A stretch of 64,000 nucleotides of DNA from Otis tarda. Taxonomy: Eukaryota; Chordata; Aves; Otidiformes; Otididae. The stretch is from assembly GCA_026413225.1 (NCBI GenBank), contig CM048555.1, positions 81,165,785 through 81,229,784 of the forward strand, read 5' to 3'. The notes under the pieces are model-generated. The model did no database searches. It worked only from the letters and a program-made list of their open reading frames with translations, and was not told where the DNA came from. The stretch's first letter is position 1. Each line of letters starts with the position of its first letter. Below are positions 10,651-22,721 of the stretch, in pieces. The position numbers were made by a program, and so were the translations under genes.

Positions 10651-11689
10651 CCGCGGGTACGGGGCGCGGTGGCCGTGTCCCTGCCGCACAGGAAGGGCTC
10701 CAGACGCTCCCTCCTCCGCCCCGGCGGCCGGTTTAGGAAAAGCGGGGGTGCCGCGGAGAGGTGCCAGCCTCGCCAGGGCCGGGGCCCAAACGTAAAACGC
10801 GCTACAAAAGCGATCCCCGGCTTTCGACGGGAGGGGTGCAGAACCCCAGCCCTCCACGTCCCGCGGGACGGACTCCGCTCCCCTTTTCCGGGCCGGCGGG
10901 CTCAGAAGGGAGCAGGATCAGGCCCTTCCCCACCCCCTGCACCGTCTGCTCGCCTCGCCCGCCGCCAGAATCCCCCAGGAACGCCCGACCCACAACCCAC
11001 CGCCGCTTCACGTGCTGGGACGGCACGAAGTGTGGGTGCATCCCCCTCCTCCAAGGGAACCGGGGCGGGATGCGGCCACGGGGGGGCTTTTTTGCTAGTT
11101 TAATTTTTAATTTAATTTAATTTTTTTTTCTTAATTTTGCTTTGCCTGGGTGCTGGAAAATAGCTGCCGCCGGCGGGCTGGCACGGGCGCTGCGGAGCGT
11201 CGTGAAAGGATTTGGGCAACGTCTCACCATGGCTACCCCGGGCCGGGGAGAAATATTTCGGCTCCGAGGGGGAGGGTGCCGGCCCCTTTCATGGAGGAGA
11301 AAGCCGCGACACCAGGGCCGTGTTGTTGGATGTCGCCGTCCTCCCTCCCGCCAGCGTGAAAAATCAATTAGGAAGAATTAGCGACGCGTCAAGGGGAGAA
11401 TTGCGGGCCGGTGGCTCCGTATCCCCTGCCTCAGTTTCCCCATCCGGGCGCCGGGGCTTGGCCGGAGCGCAGCCCCCGAGCCTCGGAGCCGTGGGGTCCT
11501 CGCGCTCCCGTTGGAGCCCGTCCCGCTGGCTCCGGGACGGCGACGCGGTTTGGCGGGAGCGTAACTCGCGCCCCGTCGCCGCTTCCTCTCTTCCCTCCGC
11601 TGTCTGCGTGTGTGTGTATATGTATAAATAAGAAGGGGGGGAAAAAAATCCCAAACTCTGATTAAAATCCCCCTTTTTTTATTCACCTG
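10651..11689. other. GC-rich noncoding spacer
   Basis: CpG-rich unique DNA with a TTTAATTTAATTT stretch (about 11098-11130) and a short TG/TA run near 11610. No gene was recognised. Confidence 0.5.
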
Positions 11690-11950
11690 CCCATCTTTCC
11701 TCTGTCTCCGTCTCCCATTCTATCCAAACTCGTAATTAATCGCTCAAGGCAAAAGTAATGAATGTTAATTGGCCATCTGTACAAAGACTAATTAAAATCT
11801 ACCATGCTGGGGATTAAAACATACCTATAGCAACTGCCTGAATGGAGAACAGACAGAGGAGAGGCTGAGAAACCAGCTGAAAGGCTTGTGCAAAGCGCAG
11901 CCTCGCTTAGGTGTGAGATGAGCTGCGACTCGGGGAGCTCAGATGCTTTC
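11690..11950. promoter_or_regulatory. candidate conserved noncoding element C
   Basis: The longest AT-rich island upstream of EMX1. It has two TAATTA homeodomain sites (11733-11738 and 11789-11794), a CATCTG E-box (11774-11779), GGATTA (11811-11816) and several ATTA cores in non-repetitive sequence, followed by AAACCAGCTGAAAGG. The mix of homeodomain and bHLH motifs fits a forebrain enhancer, but this is inference. Confidence 0.5.
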
Positions 11951-11966
11951 TTACGAAATTAAAAAA

Positions 11967-11999
<33 letters not shown>

Positions 12000-13794
12000 A
12001 AGGAGGCGGGGAAGAAACTTCTGAGCTGAGCCGGGAGATGGTTTAACGGGAAGAAAGGGCGCGGGAGATTGCGACGGCGGAGTGACCCCAACATTTCGGG
12101 TTTGGTTTGAGGAGGATAGCGGCCGCCCCCTCCCCTCCCCGCTGGGAGAAAAATATTTTGCGGTGTTTTCGGCTTTTTAGGGGGTTTCTGGATGTGAAGG
12201 AACCACGCCGGGCACTGGGAAGCTGCCGGGCTGGTGGAGAGCGGGAAGAAGCGTCGCCGGAATTCGAGGAGCTGGGGACGGAGCGCTGGGCACCGCGCCG
12301 CGGGCGTCACCAGCGATGGGGTGCGCGTCCCGCTCTGCCCCCCGAGCTGCCTCGCGCCCTGGGCCGCCCCGACCCCTGCTTTGTCCTAAATCCTCGGCTT
12401 TTCGGGCCGCCCGCCTCTTTGTCGCTGGGAGGGTTTAGGGGATGGAGGAACAGAGCAAAACCCTTAAGCCGCTGCTAATTATTTACTGGGCCGCTCCTCC
12501 TCCTCGCTGCGGCCCCACGAGCCCCCCGCACGAGCAGCCCCTGACCCTCGCATCCTGTGATGCCCGGATCGGTGCCGGCCGCCGAGGTGGCCCCTCCAGT
12601 GCAGCGCTGGCGACGCGGCTGGAGGTGGCAGGAGGGGGCCCAGGGGGTGGCATTGCTCTCTCCCAATGGGTTCTCCCAGGCTCTGCCGCGCAAAATGTCA
12701 TTTTTTTAGGGGAAATGAAAAAAAATAAAGAAAAAAGTGGGGTTTTTTTTTCCAGCTGGGGTGCATTTCTGCTGGAAGTCACCACCCTGCAGCTCCGCCG
12801 CCTCGCGTCCCCATCTCTCCCACCCGCCAGCTCCGACGCCACCACACATCCTCTTTCTTTTTCCTCCCAGATCCCCGATCTTCCCTTTCCGGGAGCGGCC
12901 GACCGCATCCCCTGTTTCCCTGGGATTGCCGCAGAGCATCCTTCCCATCCCGGAGAGCTTTGTGGGGTTCCTAGCGGGGGTGCCGGCGGGGCTGGGCACC
13001 CCGCTCCCGGAGCGCGCTGGTGCTCCGCCACCTCGCTGGAAGCACGGGGGCTCGGCTCCGCTCTTGTTTTCTCAGATCGGGCTGTGTTTACTCCCAACAC
13101 GAGTGACCGCCGTGGCCCTATTACGGGAGCGGCTGACAGCTCGGCTGACAAGTGCGCTCGCGGCAGGAATGCGAATGCGGCTCCCCGGCCTCGCCGCGGC
13201 GGCTTTGCCGGCAGGTGGGATGAGGCCGAGCCGGCGGCCGGGCGAGATCCCGAAGGGAAGAGCCACTCTGGCCTTCCCGTGGGATCGCACCGGGGATGGG
13301 GTGCGGCGTGGCTCGTTCGTCCTTTCTGGTTTAAAAGCCGGTGCTGGGGTGTCTGCCAGTGTCCCCCAGCATCCGAATGGGAAGCAGCGGGATCTGTTGG
13401 GATTATTCGGCGCTGGGGACAGGGCCGAGCTGGCGGCAGGGCCAGGGGGAGGATGATGGGCAGGACGGGCGGTGGACGAGGAGGAGGATGGATGCGCTGG
13501 CCTGAGCCAGCAGCTCTGCTGAAGGAAAGGGGACCAGGAGCGCCCGATGTCCCCAGATCCCATGGGAGCACGGGAACAGCTCTGCCACAGCCTGCCTTCG
13601 CCTCGGCACTCGATTTTTGGGGAAAACTTCCTATTCCTGGCAGCTCCTTCCCAGCGGAGGCGGCTGTTGGTCGGGAGGGCCCGGTTCGATCGCCGATGAA
13701 TTCGGCGGGCGCGGGGCGGCGCCAGGAGCAATGCCCAAACTGGGGATCCAGTGCTGGTCCCAGCTTAGCGCCGAGTCCAGCTGCTCCGCCCGCG
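11951..13794. other. GC-rich noncoding DNA with long chance open frames
   Basis: It begins with a poly-A tract (about 11960-12000). A plus-strand frame stays open from 12442 to 14100 and a minus-strand frame from 12483 to 13571, but their products are low-complexity Pro/Gly/Ala/Arg-rich and match no family I know. A forkhead-like TGTTTAC and TGACAG/TGACAA words occur near 13083-13150. Confidence 0.5.
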
Positions 13795-13965
13795 CTGGAT
13801 AAAGCCGGTTTAATTAATCACAGATCATTGCTGCAGTGTCTCCCCATTAACCTCCATCGCGGAGTAAATAATAACTCATTAAAGGCATTTGAAGCTCGCA
13901 GGAACAGGACAGTTTACCAGCAAACCTGCTGCTCTTTGGCTCTGAACCGGGTTAATCTCTCATCT
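13795..13965. promoter_or_regulatory. candidate conserved noncoding element D
   Basis: AT-rich unique island with TTTAATTAATCACAG (TAATTA at 13811-13816), CCCATTAACCTCC, AATAATAACTCATTAAAGG and a GTTTACC forkhead-like word. Flanked by CpG-rich DNA. It resembles elements A to C. Confidence 0.45.
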
Positions 13966-15570
13966 CTTCTTGCTGGACCAGCGGGTCCCACGTTACACAT
14001 TAAATGGCCGCTCCAGGGGACACGGCCGGCCTGGGGCTGGTCCTTCTCCTGGCTTAACGCTGAAGGCCACCAAAACCAGCGGAGGCGGGGAGACGGATGA
14101 AAGCGGCTCGGCAGGCTGAGCGCGAAGAGTTGCGGGCGGGAGGGCGCGCGAGCAAGCGTTCAGTCTCGGGGAGAAGGGCGGGGGAGAAGGGTGCCAGCTC
14201 AGCAGAAAGATGTTCATCATTCTGACCCTCTCGGGCCAGATCCCACCAAACCCCAGCCACGGCCCCGCGAAGACCCCGCAGAACTCTTGGTCTGTCACGT
14301 CAAGAGGCGCTGGGACGGCTGGGGTGTCTCTACGGGCATCTCGGGGCTCTGCGCAGGCAGGATGGGGGTCCCTGGGTGGGAAGCGTGGGCACCACCAGAC
14401 CTTTATCCCCCTGGGAGCACCTTTGCCAGAAGGAGCAGCTCATTTACCTTTGGCCCCGTGGCCGGAGGCGGCTGCTTGTTTGCGAACCAGGAGCTTGCCG
14501 GGGACTCGGCGTCCCGGCCGAAAAGGCCCGTGCTCAGCATTCCTGGCCGCCGGGTGGGAAAATAAAGGTCTTCTCCTCCTTTCTGCCCAGAAACCTTTAC
14601 TAAGGGGGCAGAGGACCTTGGCTGCAGCCGCTCGCCCCGCTGAGCCAGGGGCAGCCCGGGTCAGCGGCCGAGATTTGGGAGGTCGCTGGGTGCGGGCCAG
14701 TTTTAATTTGGGAGGCTTTGGGAGGGATTTAGGAGGCTCGCCTTCGCCGCTGTCACGGGGACCCGGTCGCGCCCGCGAAAACAAAACCCCGGCAGTGACT
14801 TTGCCTCCTTTCATAACCCAGTCCCCACACTTCAGCACAGGCACAAAGGGCACAGTGTCTCCCCCGGCGTGGGGAGGGGGGACCCCGGGGAGCTGGGGTC
14901 ACTCGCTTGGACCGTGTCACCCCACGCGCGCTTCCCTTCCCCCCCAAACCCCTGTGGAGGCCGTCTGTCCCGCTGCTTCGTCCCCCAGCAGCCAGTAAAC
15001 TGCTTTTCTTGTCGGAATGGGAGCTCGGAGTAAGGGGGGGGACACGGGGACAGGGAGAGGGGGGCTGGACAAACCTTCCTGGGGCTGCCAGCACCCCGGC
15101 ACTTCGCTCCGGGGAAGGAAAAAGCAAAGGGGAAAAAACACCCTAAAAGATAAAAAAGGGGAAAAAAAGAGGAAAAAGGGGTGAAATGCCCTGTGCAGGC
15201 TGGCAGGGGGCTGGCAGGGAGGCAGTCCCACTCGCCCTGTGCTAGGCAGGGTTTGGGGTTTTGCGACCCCCGCTTTACCACCGCCCGGGAGAGCAGAGCC
15301 CACGGGTCCCGGCGGGCGCGGAGGGGGTGACGGCTCCTTTCGGGGTGACCCCAGCCGCAGGGTTCGTCCTTCGCCCCGTGGGAGAGCTCGGCCCGAATAT
15401 TGGGGCTCCCCTGGGGTAGCCCCATCACTACGCTTTGCCAGGTGAGCTGTGAGCTCCTCTCTCTGAAATTAGGAGAGCTGAAAACTTTTTTTTTTTTTTT
15501 TTTTTTTACTACCCCTTTTTCTCCTAATTGAGCCTCTGGGGCGGTCCCATGGCTCCAGGACCTGGAGCTT
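13966..15570. other. noncoding spacer
   Basis: GC-rich unique sequence with a T22-type homopolymer near 15487-15508. No gene, RNA gene or interspersed repeat was recognised. Confidence 0.5.
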
Positions 15571-15577
15571 TAATAAA

Positions 15578-15608
<31 letters not shown>

Positions 15609-15653
15609 AATAAAATAAAATAAAATAAAATAAAATAAAATAAAATAAAATAA
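15571..15653 (+). repeat. (AAAAT)n microsatellite
   Basis: Pentanucleotide AAAAT/TAAAA tract of about 13 perfect units, preceded by imperfect AATAAA units. Confidence 0.95.
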
Positions 15654-15929
15654 TCATTCGCTGCAGGGAGCTGCGCAAAGGGAGGAGGGAGCCTGAGCTC
15701 TGCGTCCCGCTCCATCCCCACCCCACAGCCGCTCCTGCTCCAGGGGCACCGGAGCTCCGGCTGCCGTCCGTTATCCGGTCTCGGCACGCCCTCAGCTGGT
15801 GACAGAAAATGCTGGAACAGGCAAGAAAAATCTTCCGTAGCGGTTCGCCATCGCATCTCACAGCACCCGTGGGCGCACAGATGTCAGCCGGACCCGTGGG
15901 GCGCGGGAATCGGACCCGTGCCCTGGGCA

Positions 15930-16458
15930 GGGGATGCTGGTACCCAGGGGATGCTGGCACCCAGGGGGATGCCGGTACCCAGGGGATGCCGGTACCCAGG
16001 GGATGCTGGTGCCCAGGGGGATGCTGGTACCCAGGGGATGCTGGCACCCAGGGGGGATGCTGGTGCCCAGGGGGATGTTGGTATCCGGGGGATGTTGGTA
16101 CCCAGGGGATGCTGGTACCCAGGGGGATGTTGGTACCCAGGGGATGCTGGTACCCAGGGGATGCTGGTACCCAGGGGATGCTGGCACCCAGGGGATGCTG
16201 GTGCCCAGGGGGATGTTGGTATCCGGGGGATGTTGGTACCCAGGGGATGCTGGTACCCAGGGGAATGCCGGTACCCAGGGGATGCTGGTACCCAGGGGAT
16301 GCTGGTGCCCAGGGGGATGTTGGTATCCAGGGGGATGCTGGTGCCCAGGGGATGCTGGTACCCAGGGGATGCTGGCACCCAAGGGGATGTTGGTACCCAG
16401 GGGATGCTGGTACCCAGGGGGATGCTGGTACCCAGGGGGATGCTGGTACTCAGGGGTA
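15930..16458 (+). repeat. 18/19-bp minisatellite, close to 30 copies
   Basis: Tandem GGATGCTGGTACCCAGGG units with frequent T/C, TACC/GCACC and one-G length variants. The array ends directly at a CR1 copy. The unit length keeps several frames open on both strands (repeats such as PRGCWYPGDAG and LGTSIPWVPASP), which are artefacts of the array. Confidence 0.95.
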
Positions 16459-16496
16459 AGCGAAAAGTGACTCAGCATGAGGCAGAGATGGACGCG

Positions 16497-16962
16497 ATGG
16501 AGAGGGTCCAGAGGAGGCCACGCAGATGATGGGAGGGCTGGAGCAGCTCTGCTGTGAGGCCAGGCTGAGAGAGCTGGGGCTGTTCAGCCTGGAGAAGAGG
16601 AGGCTCCGGGGAGACCTGAGAGCGGCCTCCCAGTGCCCAAAGGGGGCTGCAGGGAAGGTGGGGAGAGACTCTTCAGCAGGGCCTGGTGTGACAGGACGAG
16701 GGGTCATGGTTTTAAACTAGAAGAGGGTAGGTTTAGATGGGACTTAAGGAATTAATTTTTCACACTGAGGGTGGTGGAGCACTGTCCCAGGTTGCCCAGA
16801 GAGGCGGTGGATGCCCCATCCCTGGAAACATTCCAGGCCAGGTTGGCCGGGGCTCTGAGCAACCTGATCTGGTTGGAGATGTCCCTGCTCCTTGCAGGGG
16901 GGTTGGACTGGGTGGGCTTTGAAGGTCCCTTCCCACTCAGACCACTCCGTGATTCTGTGATA
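16497..16962 (+). mobile_element. CR1 LINE, 5'-truncated
   Basis: It starts inside the end of the CR1 reverse-transcriptase frame (GTCCAGAGGAGGCCACGC) and runs through the conserved 3' region to GATTCTGTGA. The adjoining minisatellite abuts its 5' side. Confidence 0.93.
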
Positions 16963-17264
16963 CACAGCTATGCTGCTCGCAAGGTTTTTACGGGTTACTG
17001 CTGGAAACCACCGAGCACGAAGGAGAGAACGAGACGTCGGGCAGCGTCTTAACAGATTCATCCCTCCAGTCCCAGCTCTGGGCTGGAAGGGAATTCCACC
17101 AAATGACGGCCGTTTCCAGCCAGCCCAGCGTTGCTCCGGGCACAGCTACACGGGACAGAGCGCAACGTCAGGCGGGAAACCGGGGCGAGAAGTGCGATGG
17201 ACGCACAAAATCAGAGCTGCCGAAACGGGAAGGGGGGAACTGGCAGTGACGAAAGAGAGCTCTG

Positions 17265-17400
17265 CTATCGAGACGCCACTTGTGACAAAAATACCCATTT
17301 GCCGCCTTATTTTTGTTGCTGATGATCTTAATTTTACCAAATGTGCAAGATTTGCTTTAGCAAAACAAATATCACCCCCGGGTTTTCGCCGTACCGTGGA
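17265..17400. promoter_or_regulatory. candidate conserved noncoding element E
   Basis: AT-rich unique stretch with TTGCTGATGATCTTAATTTTACC and GCAAAACAAATATC, between a CR1 copy and the SPR promoter. Low CpG and high motif density compared with its flanks. It could be a regulatory element of SPR or EMX1; evidence is composition only. Confidence 0.35.
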
Positions 17401-17869
17401 TTTTTCAGGCTTTCTGAGGAGGTGGGAGGGGCTCAGCCCGGTCTGCGCCCGCTTCACAGAGCAAAACTCTGCTCCGTTCCCAGTTTAACAACTGGGAATC
17501 CAAACCCAGCTGCCCGCTAGCTCCACCTGAACCAGGGACCCCTCGCCAAAACCCGCTTTGGAGAGCTGTCCACATCTTTGTGTGCAAAGCTATTTATTTT
17601 TTTTTTTTAAAAAGGGTTTTAGGACTTTTTGGGATCAGCCAAGCGCTTTCGCTAACTGATAAGGAAGCGGGCGCTGAAAATAGCGATTGCGGAGGGAAAA
17701 GGTGGGGAAAAAGCTGCAGCGGTGGCAGGGAGCGAAGCGCCCAGGCTGGGGAGGCGCAAGAGGCGGCGAGAAAAAGTGCATCGGAAAAAAAAAATATTTA
17801 AAAAAATGAAAAATTCCTTGGAAAATTCATTGGAAAAGCACGTGCTGGAGGAAGAGGCGCTGGAAAGCA

Positions 17870-18109
17870 GCCCCAGCGCAGCCAGACCCCGGCCAAGGGG
17901 GCCCGGCCGCAGCCGCCACCACCGAGCGGCCGGCAGGGGGCGCTCGCCTGCGGCCACGCCCACACAGGCGCTGACCAATCGGAGGCGGCGGCGGTGCCGG
18001 CCCCTCCGGAGCGGCCATTCACAAAGCGGCGGGGGCGGGGATGAATGGGGCGGGTCACGTGGTGCGGCGCGTTCCCACGCCCCCTCCCTGCGCCGCTCTC
18101 CGGGCCGGG
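17870..18109 (+). promoter_or_regulatory. SPR: SPR CpG-island promoter with CTCF, CCAAT and CACGTG motifs
   Basis: TATA-less CpG-rich sequence directly before the SPR ATG. CCGGCAGGGGGCGCT (17930-17944) is a near-perfect CTCF core. A CCAAT box in CTGACCAATCGGAGG lies at 17975-17979, GC boxes at 18030-18040 and 18047-18054, and a CACGTG E-box at 18056-18061 (USF/MYC type). This arrangement is typical of housekeeping promoters and suits a ubiquitous metabolic enzyme. Confidence 0.75.
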
Positions 18110-18440
18110 ATGGAGCCGGTACCGGTACCGGTAGCGGGGCGCTGGGACGCGGCCGCTGTGGTGCTGACCGGTGCTTCCCGGGGCTTCGGGCTCAGCCTGG
18201 CCCGGCTGCTGGCTCCGCGCCTGGGGGAGGGCTCGCTGCTGCTGCTGCTGGCGCGTTCGGCCCAGCCGCTGAGCGAGCTGGCGGCCGAGCTGCGGGCTAC
18301 CGGTACCGGTACCGGGCTGCGGGTGGAGTGCGTGACCGCCGACCTGGCTTGCGAGCGGGGTTTGCGGCGGGCTGTTGCTGCTTTGCAGGAAGTGCTGCCC
18401 GCAGCACCCCCCGGCCGCCTGCTCCTCGTCAACAACGCCG
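18110..18440 (+). CDS. SPR: SPR exon 1, sepiapterin reductase
   Basis: Sepiapterin reductase is a cytosolic NADPH-dependent short-chain dehydrogenase that performs the last step of tetrahydrobiopterin synthesis (6-pyruvoyl-tetrahydropterin to BH4). Exon 1 gives residues 1-110: MEPVPVPVAG, the Rossmann nucleotide-binding motif TGASRGFG (residues 20-27), a Leu-rich strand (LLLLLARS) and the NNAG motif, cut after NNA by the donor GCCG|GTAACG (phase 1). An upstream in-frame ATG at 18041 would add a leader unlike the family, so I choose 18110. The N terminus is about seven residues longer than in human SPR because of an in-frame CCGGTA repeat; a second such tract encodes TGTGTG. Both look like tolerated expansions. 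Confidence 0.95.
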
Positions 18441-19843
<1,403 letters not shown>

Positions 19844-20034
19844 GTCCTCTGGACACAGACATGCAGCTCTTGGCCCGGACTAAGACCGGAGACCCTGAAA
19901 TGCGGCAGCATTTCCGAAGCCTGCAGGAGAGCGGCCAGCTGATAGACTGCGCCGTCTCAGCCCAGAAGCTGGTGAATCTCCTGGAAGAGGACACCTTCCA
20001 CTCCGGAGCCCACGTGGATTTCTACGACATCTGA
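19844..20034 (+). CDS. SPR: SPR exon 3, C terminus and stop
   Basis: Terminal coding exon, residues 208-270 and TGA (20032-20034). It opens with G-PLDTDMQLLARTKTGDPEMR, continues LIDCAVSAQKLVNLLEEDTF and ends SGAHVDFYDI. Asp266 in HVDFYD corresponds to the substrate-anchoring Asp257 of human SPR. The joined reading frame of the three exons is 813 nt (270 aa; human 261 aa). Confidence 0.97.
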
Positions 20035-20610
20035 GTTGACTCTCGCCTCCGCCTTTGCCTTCCTGCTTCGCTTTCTGCTGAGCCGCGTCTTGGGTGCCTC
20101 CAGCGTGTTTGGTCGCCTTGTCCGAGTCCTGGGTGCTGTGCAGCTGTCAAGAGAAGACCTCTGGGTGCCTTCATCAACAGTCCCAGTGCCCTGATGAGGG
20201 TGGGGAAAGTTATCGCTTCGTTGAGCCCTCCTGGGCAGCCTCCGGCAGGAGCGGGGATGAGGGTGGTGGCACACTGGCCCAGGTTGCCCAGAGAGGCGGT
20301 GGATGCCCCATCCCTGGAAACATTCCAGGCCAGGTTGGCCGGGGCTCTGAGCAACCTGATCTGGTTGGAGATGTCCCTGCTCCTGGCAGGGGGGTTGGAC
20401 TGGGTGGGCTTTGAAGGTCCCTTCCCACCCAAACCGTTCTGTGGCTGTCACCCCAGGGCCCTGACCGTCCATCCCCCATCTCACCAGTGGCTTGTCCAGA
20501 CGCTCCTGCAGTTCTGGGATCGTCTCCGTGTGGGATTTGTGCATGAAGACGTGGAGCAAAGCCTCTTCCTGTGTTTTTTGCACAAAGGCAATAAATCACC
20601 GGGCCCGGGG
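20035..20610 (+). other. SPR: SPR probable 3' UTR with polyadenylation signal
   Basis: Noncoding sequence after the SPR stop. The first AATAAA downstream is at 20590-20595, so the 3' UTR probably includes the CR1 copy at 20257-20446. The exact mRNA end cannot be seen from sequence. Confidence 0.5.
20257..20446 (+). mobile_element. CR1 LINE 3' end (about 190 bp) in probable SPR 3' UTR
   Basis: A short copy holding only the conserved tail, from GAGGGTGGTGGCACACTGG to AACCGTTCTGTGGC. Sense with SPR. Confidence 0.9.
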
Positions 20611-21406
20611 AGCTGGCCGTGGAGGAGATGGGAATATTTGGGTGCCCGCTGGGATCACAGCGTACGTAAACCTGTGCAGCACGCGCGAGAGTGCATCGGA
20701 GACGCAGCCCTGAGCTCGTGCCATGCTCCTGCTTGCAGGTGCTGGGTCCAGGCCTGCACCTGGGGCTTCAGCCACTCCGTGGTTGCTCTTTTAATTATTT
20801 GTAGATTTTTTATCCTCATTTTTTCATTGCATCTGATCGAAGTGGCTGATCTGCAGTGTGTGCTGATGCAGGAAAGCTGCTTCTGAAGCGCGGTGGCATC
20901 CCCTGGGAACGCCCGGTGTCCCCCTGCGCTCAGCGACAGCAGCCGTCCTGCAGTCCTCTCTCTCTCCCAACCCTGTATCTCAGCTTTTGTCCCCCTGGAT
21001 CTACAATCATTAAACGTTTCATGGCTGGTCTGGGTTTTCTGCTGTGTCTCTGGAAGTGGATAAATTTGGGGGAGGCTGGGAGGAGAGTCTGGCTTCATCC
21101 GTCAGGGCACCACGGTGCCTTCCTGTTCTTCCGCCTCTGAGCCATTTCATTAGCTCCGCGTTAATCCCATCGAGCTCAAACACACCTTTCTCTCACCACC
21201 TTCCAGCGGCTGGGGGTGCGTTGGCAGCGCTGTGGGTGTTCTTGGAGCGTCTGCGTGGGGGATTGTGGTATCGCAGAGGTGCCACTTGAAACCAGACGTT
21301 CTCCACGGCAATCCTCTCCCTGAGAAAGGATGCATGGGAACGGAACGGTGACTTCCGTCCCGCTGCACACAGTCTTAATGAAAGCATTAATGAAGCACTG
21401 GATTTG
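20611..21406. other. intergenic unique sequence
   Basis: No gene or interspersed repeat recognised; moderate GC. Confidence 0.5.
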
Positions 21407-21467
21407 ATTCACAGAAGGGTTTGGGTTGGAAGGGACCTTCAAAGCCCACCCAGTCCAACCCCCAGCG
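21407..21467 (-). mobile_element. CR1 LINE tail fragment
   Basis: About 60 bp from ATTCACAGAAGGGTTTGGG to CAGTCCAACCCCCAG; a short minus-strand CR1 3' end. Confidence 0.8.
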
Positions 21468-22721
21468 AGGGGGCTGGGGGCTTCGCTCCTGGCTGGGGAG
21501 GGGGAGAGTCACTGGTACAGGCCAGCAGAGAAGTGACGGGGGGCTAGATTTCTCTTGGCAGTGCTGATTTTAAAGATCTACTGGTGCATTACCAGAATGG
21601 CCCAAATTATCCATGGTTTGAGGTTGTACTGATGGGATTTATCCGGAGAAGCCAGCCGAGCCGCTTTTTCATTCTGGCAGGGATGCTGTTGGCACTGGGC
21701 TATCGGGAGCTGACGGGTAGAACAGGGGTCCCGCAAACCCAGGGGAAGGCAGGAGGGCTGCCGGGGGGGAAACCCACCCTGCACGCTGCGGAGGCAGTGG
21801 GAACGCCGAGGGCCGGTACTCCCGGGCAGCCGTAGCGCTGCCAGGGCTGACGCGCGCTGGAGAGGAAGCGCTGAATTCCTTCTGCAAAGGACCGTTAACA
21901 ATGAGCTTTCCGGAAGAGCCCGGGGTGTTTCTGCCCAGCGTTAGCACCCACGAGGGGTGGAAGCCGTACAAGGTGGCCCCGGCTGCGGTCACCATTGCCA
22001 CGGCTACCCGCGGGCGGCTGGAAGGGAGGGCTGTGGTTTCGCTCCTGAGCTCTGCCTGTTGTTCTCAGCAGCCCGAAGGCCACCCCAGCTGTGGGATCTC
22101 AGCATGTTCGGCGGCTCATCGTGCGACCTCCTACGGACAAGATGCCTCGGGTGCCAGCAGAGCTCTGGCTGCTCTCTGGCTGGGTTTCACGGCCGTGAGG
22201 ACAATGAGGATGGGCTGAGCGGGACAGCGGGAACCTCACTCCTGCAGCCATCCGTGACGAGAAGGGGAGCGTGCAGAGAGGACTTCTCCCCGCATTGCAG
22301 GCCAGGAGGTGGGATCTCCCTCCTGCTCACAAGTGATGATGCTCACAAGTTCTGCTGCCGTCGCAGCGAGCCATGCAGCCCAAGCCGCGGCAGAGAGCAG
22401 AACTCAACGCTTGCGATGGTGCTAACCACTTCCCGGTGTACGTGGAACAGAAATACATCACGCATCGCTCCGGCCTAAGGGCGAATGTGTTTGTCCTTCT
22501 GCTTCTGAACAGAGCCAGGGAGACCAGCCCTCTCCTTCACTGCCCTGCTCCCTGCCAGCATGGAATTCCCGGAACCAAGGAGCAGCTCCGAACCTCTGAT
22601 GGGGATCCACCTCCTGAGTCTTCAAATCCTGCCGAGATGAAGCCGTGTGGGTTTTGGCAGGACTTTAGAAATGGCAGTGCAGCTTGCCAAAAGGTCTTCA
22701 CCCCGCCATTGCCACCAGAGA
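21468..22721. other. intergenic unique sequence
   Basis: Nothing recognisable was found. Open frames on both strands here are short and without family features. Confidence 0.5.

Noticed and set aside
10225-11103. 292-codon open frame with repeats
   Set aside because: Generated by the 36-bp minisatellite and GC-rich flank.
12442-14100. 552-codon plus-strand open frame (and a 362-codon one antisense to it)
   Set aside because: GC-rich sequence with few stop codons; composition is low-complexity, no family motif, and the frame runs through an AT-rich regulatory-looking island. No splice or codon evidence for a gene.
15930-16458. CRISPR-like array
   Set aside because: Units are contiguous tandem repeats with no unique spacers, in a vertebrate genome.
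15809-16529. Long open frames with PRGCWYPGDAG or LGTSIPWVPASP repeats
   Set aside because: Produced by the 18-bp minisatellite, whose unit length preserves frame in both directions.
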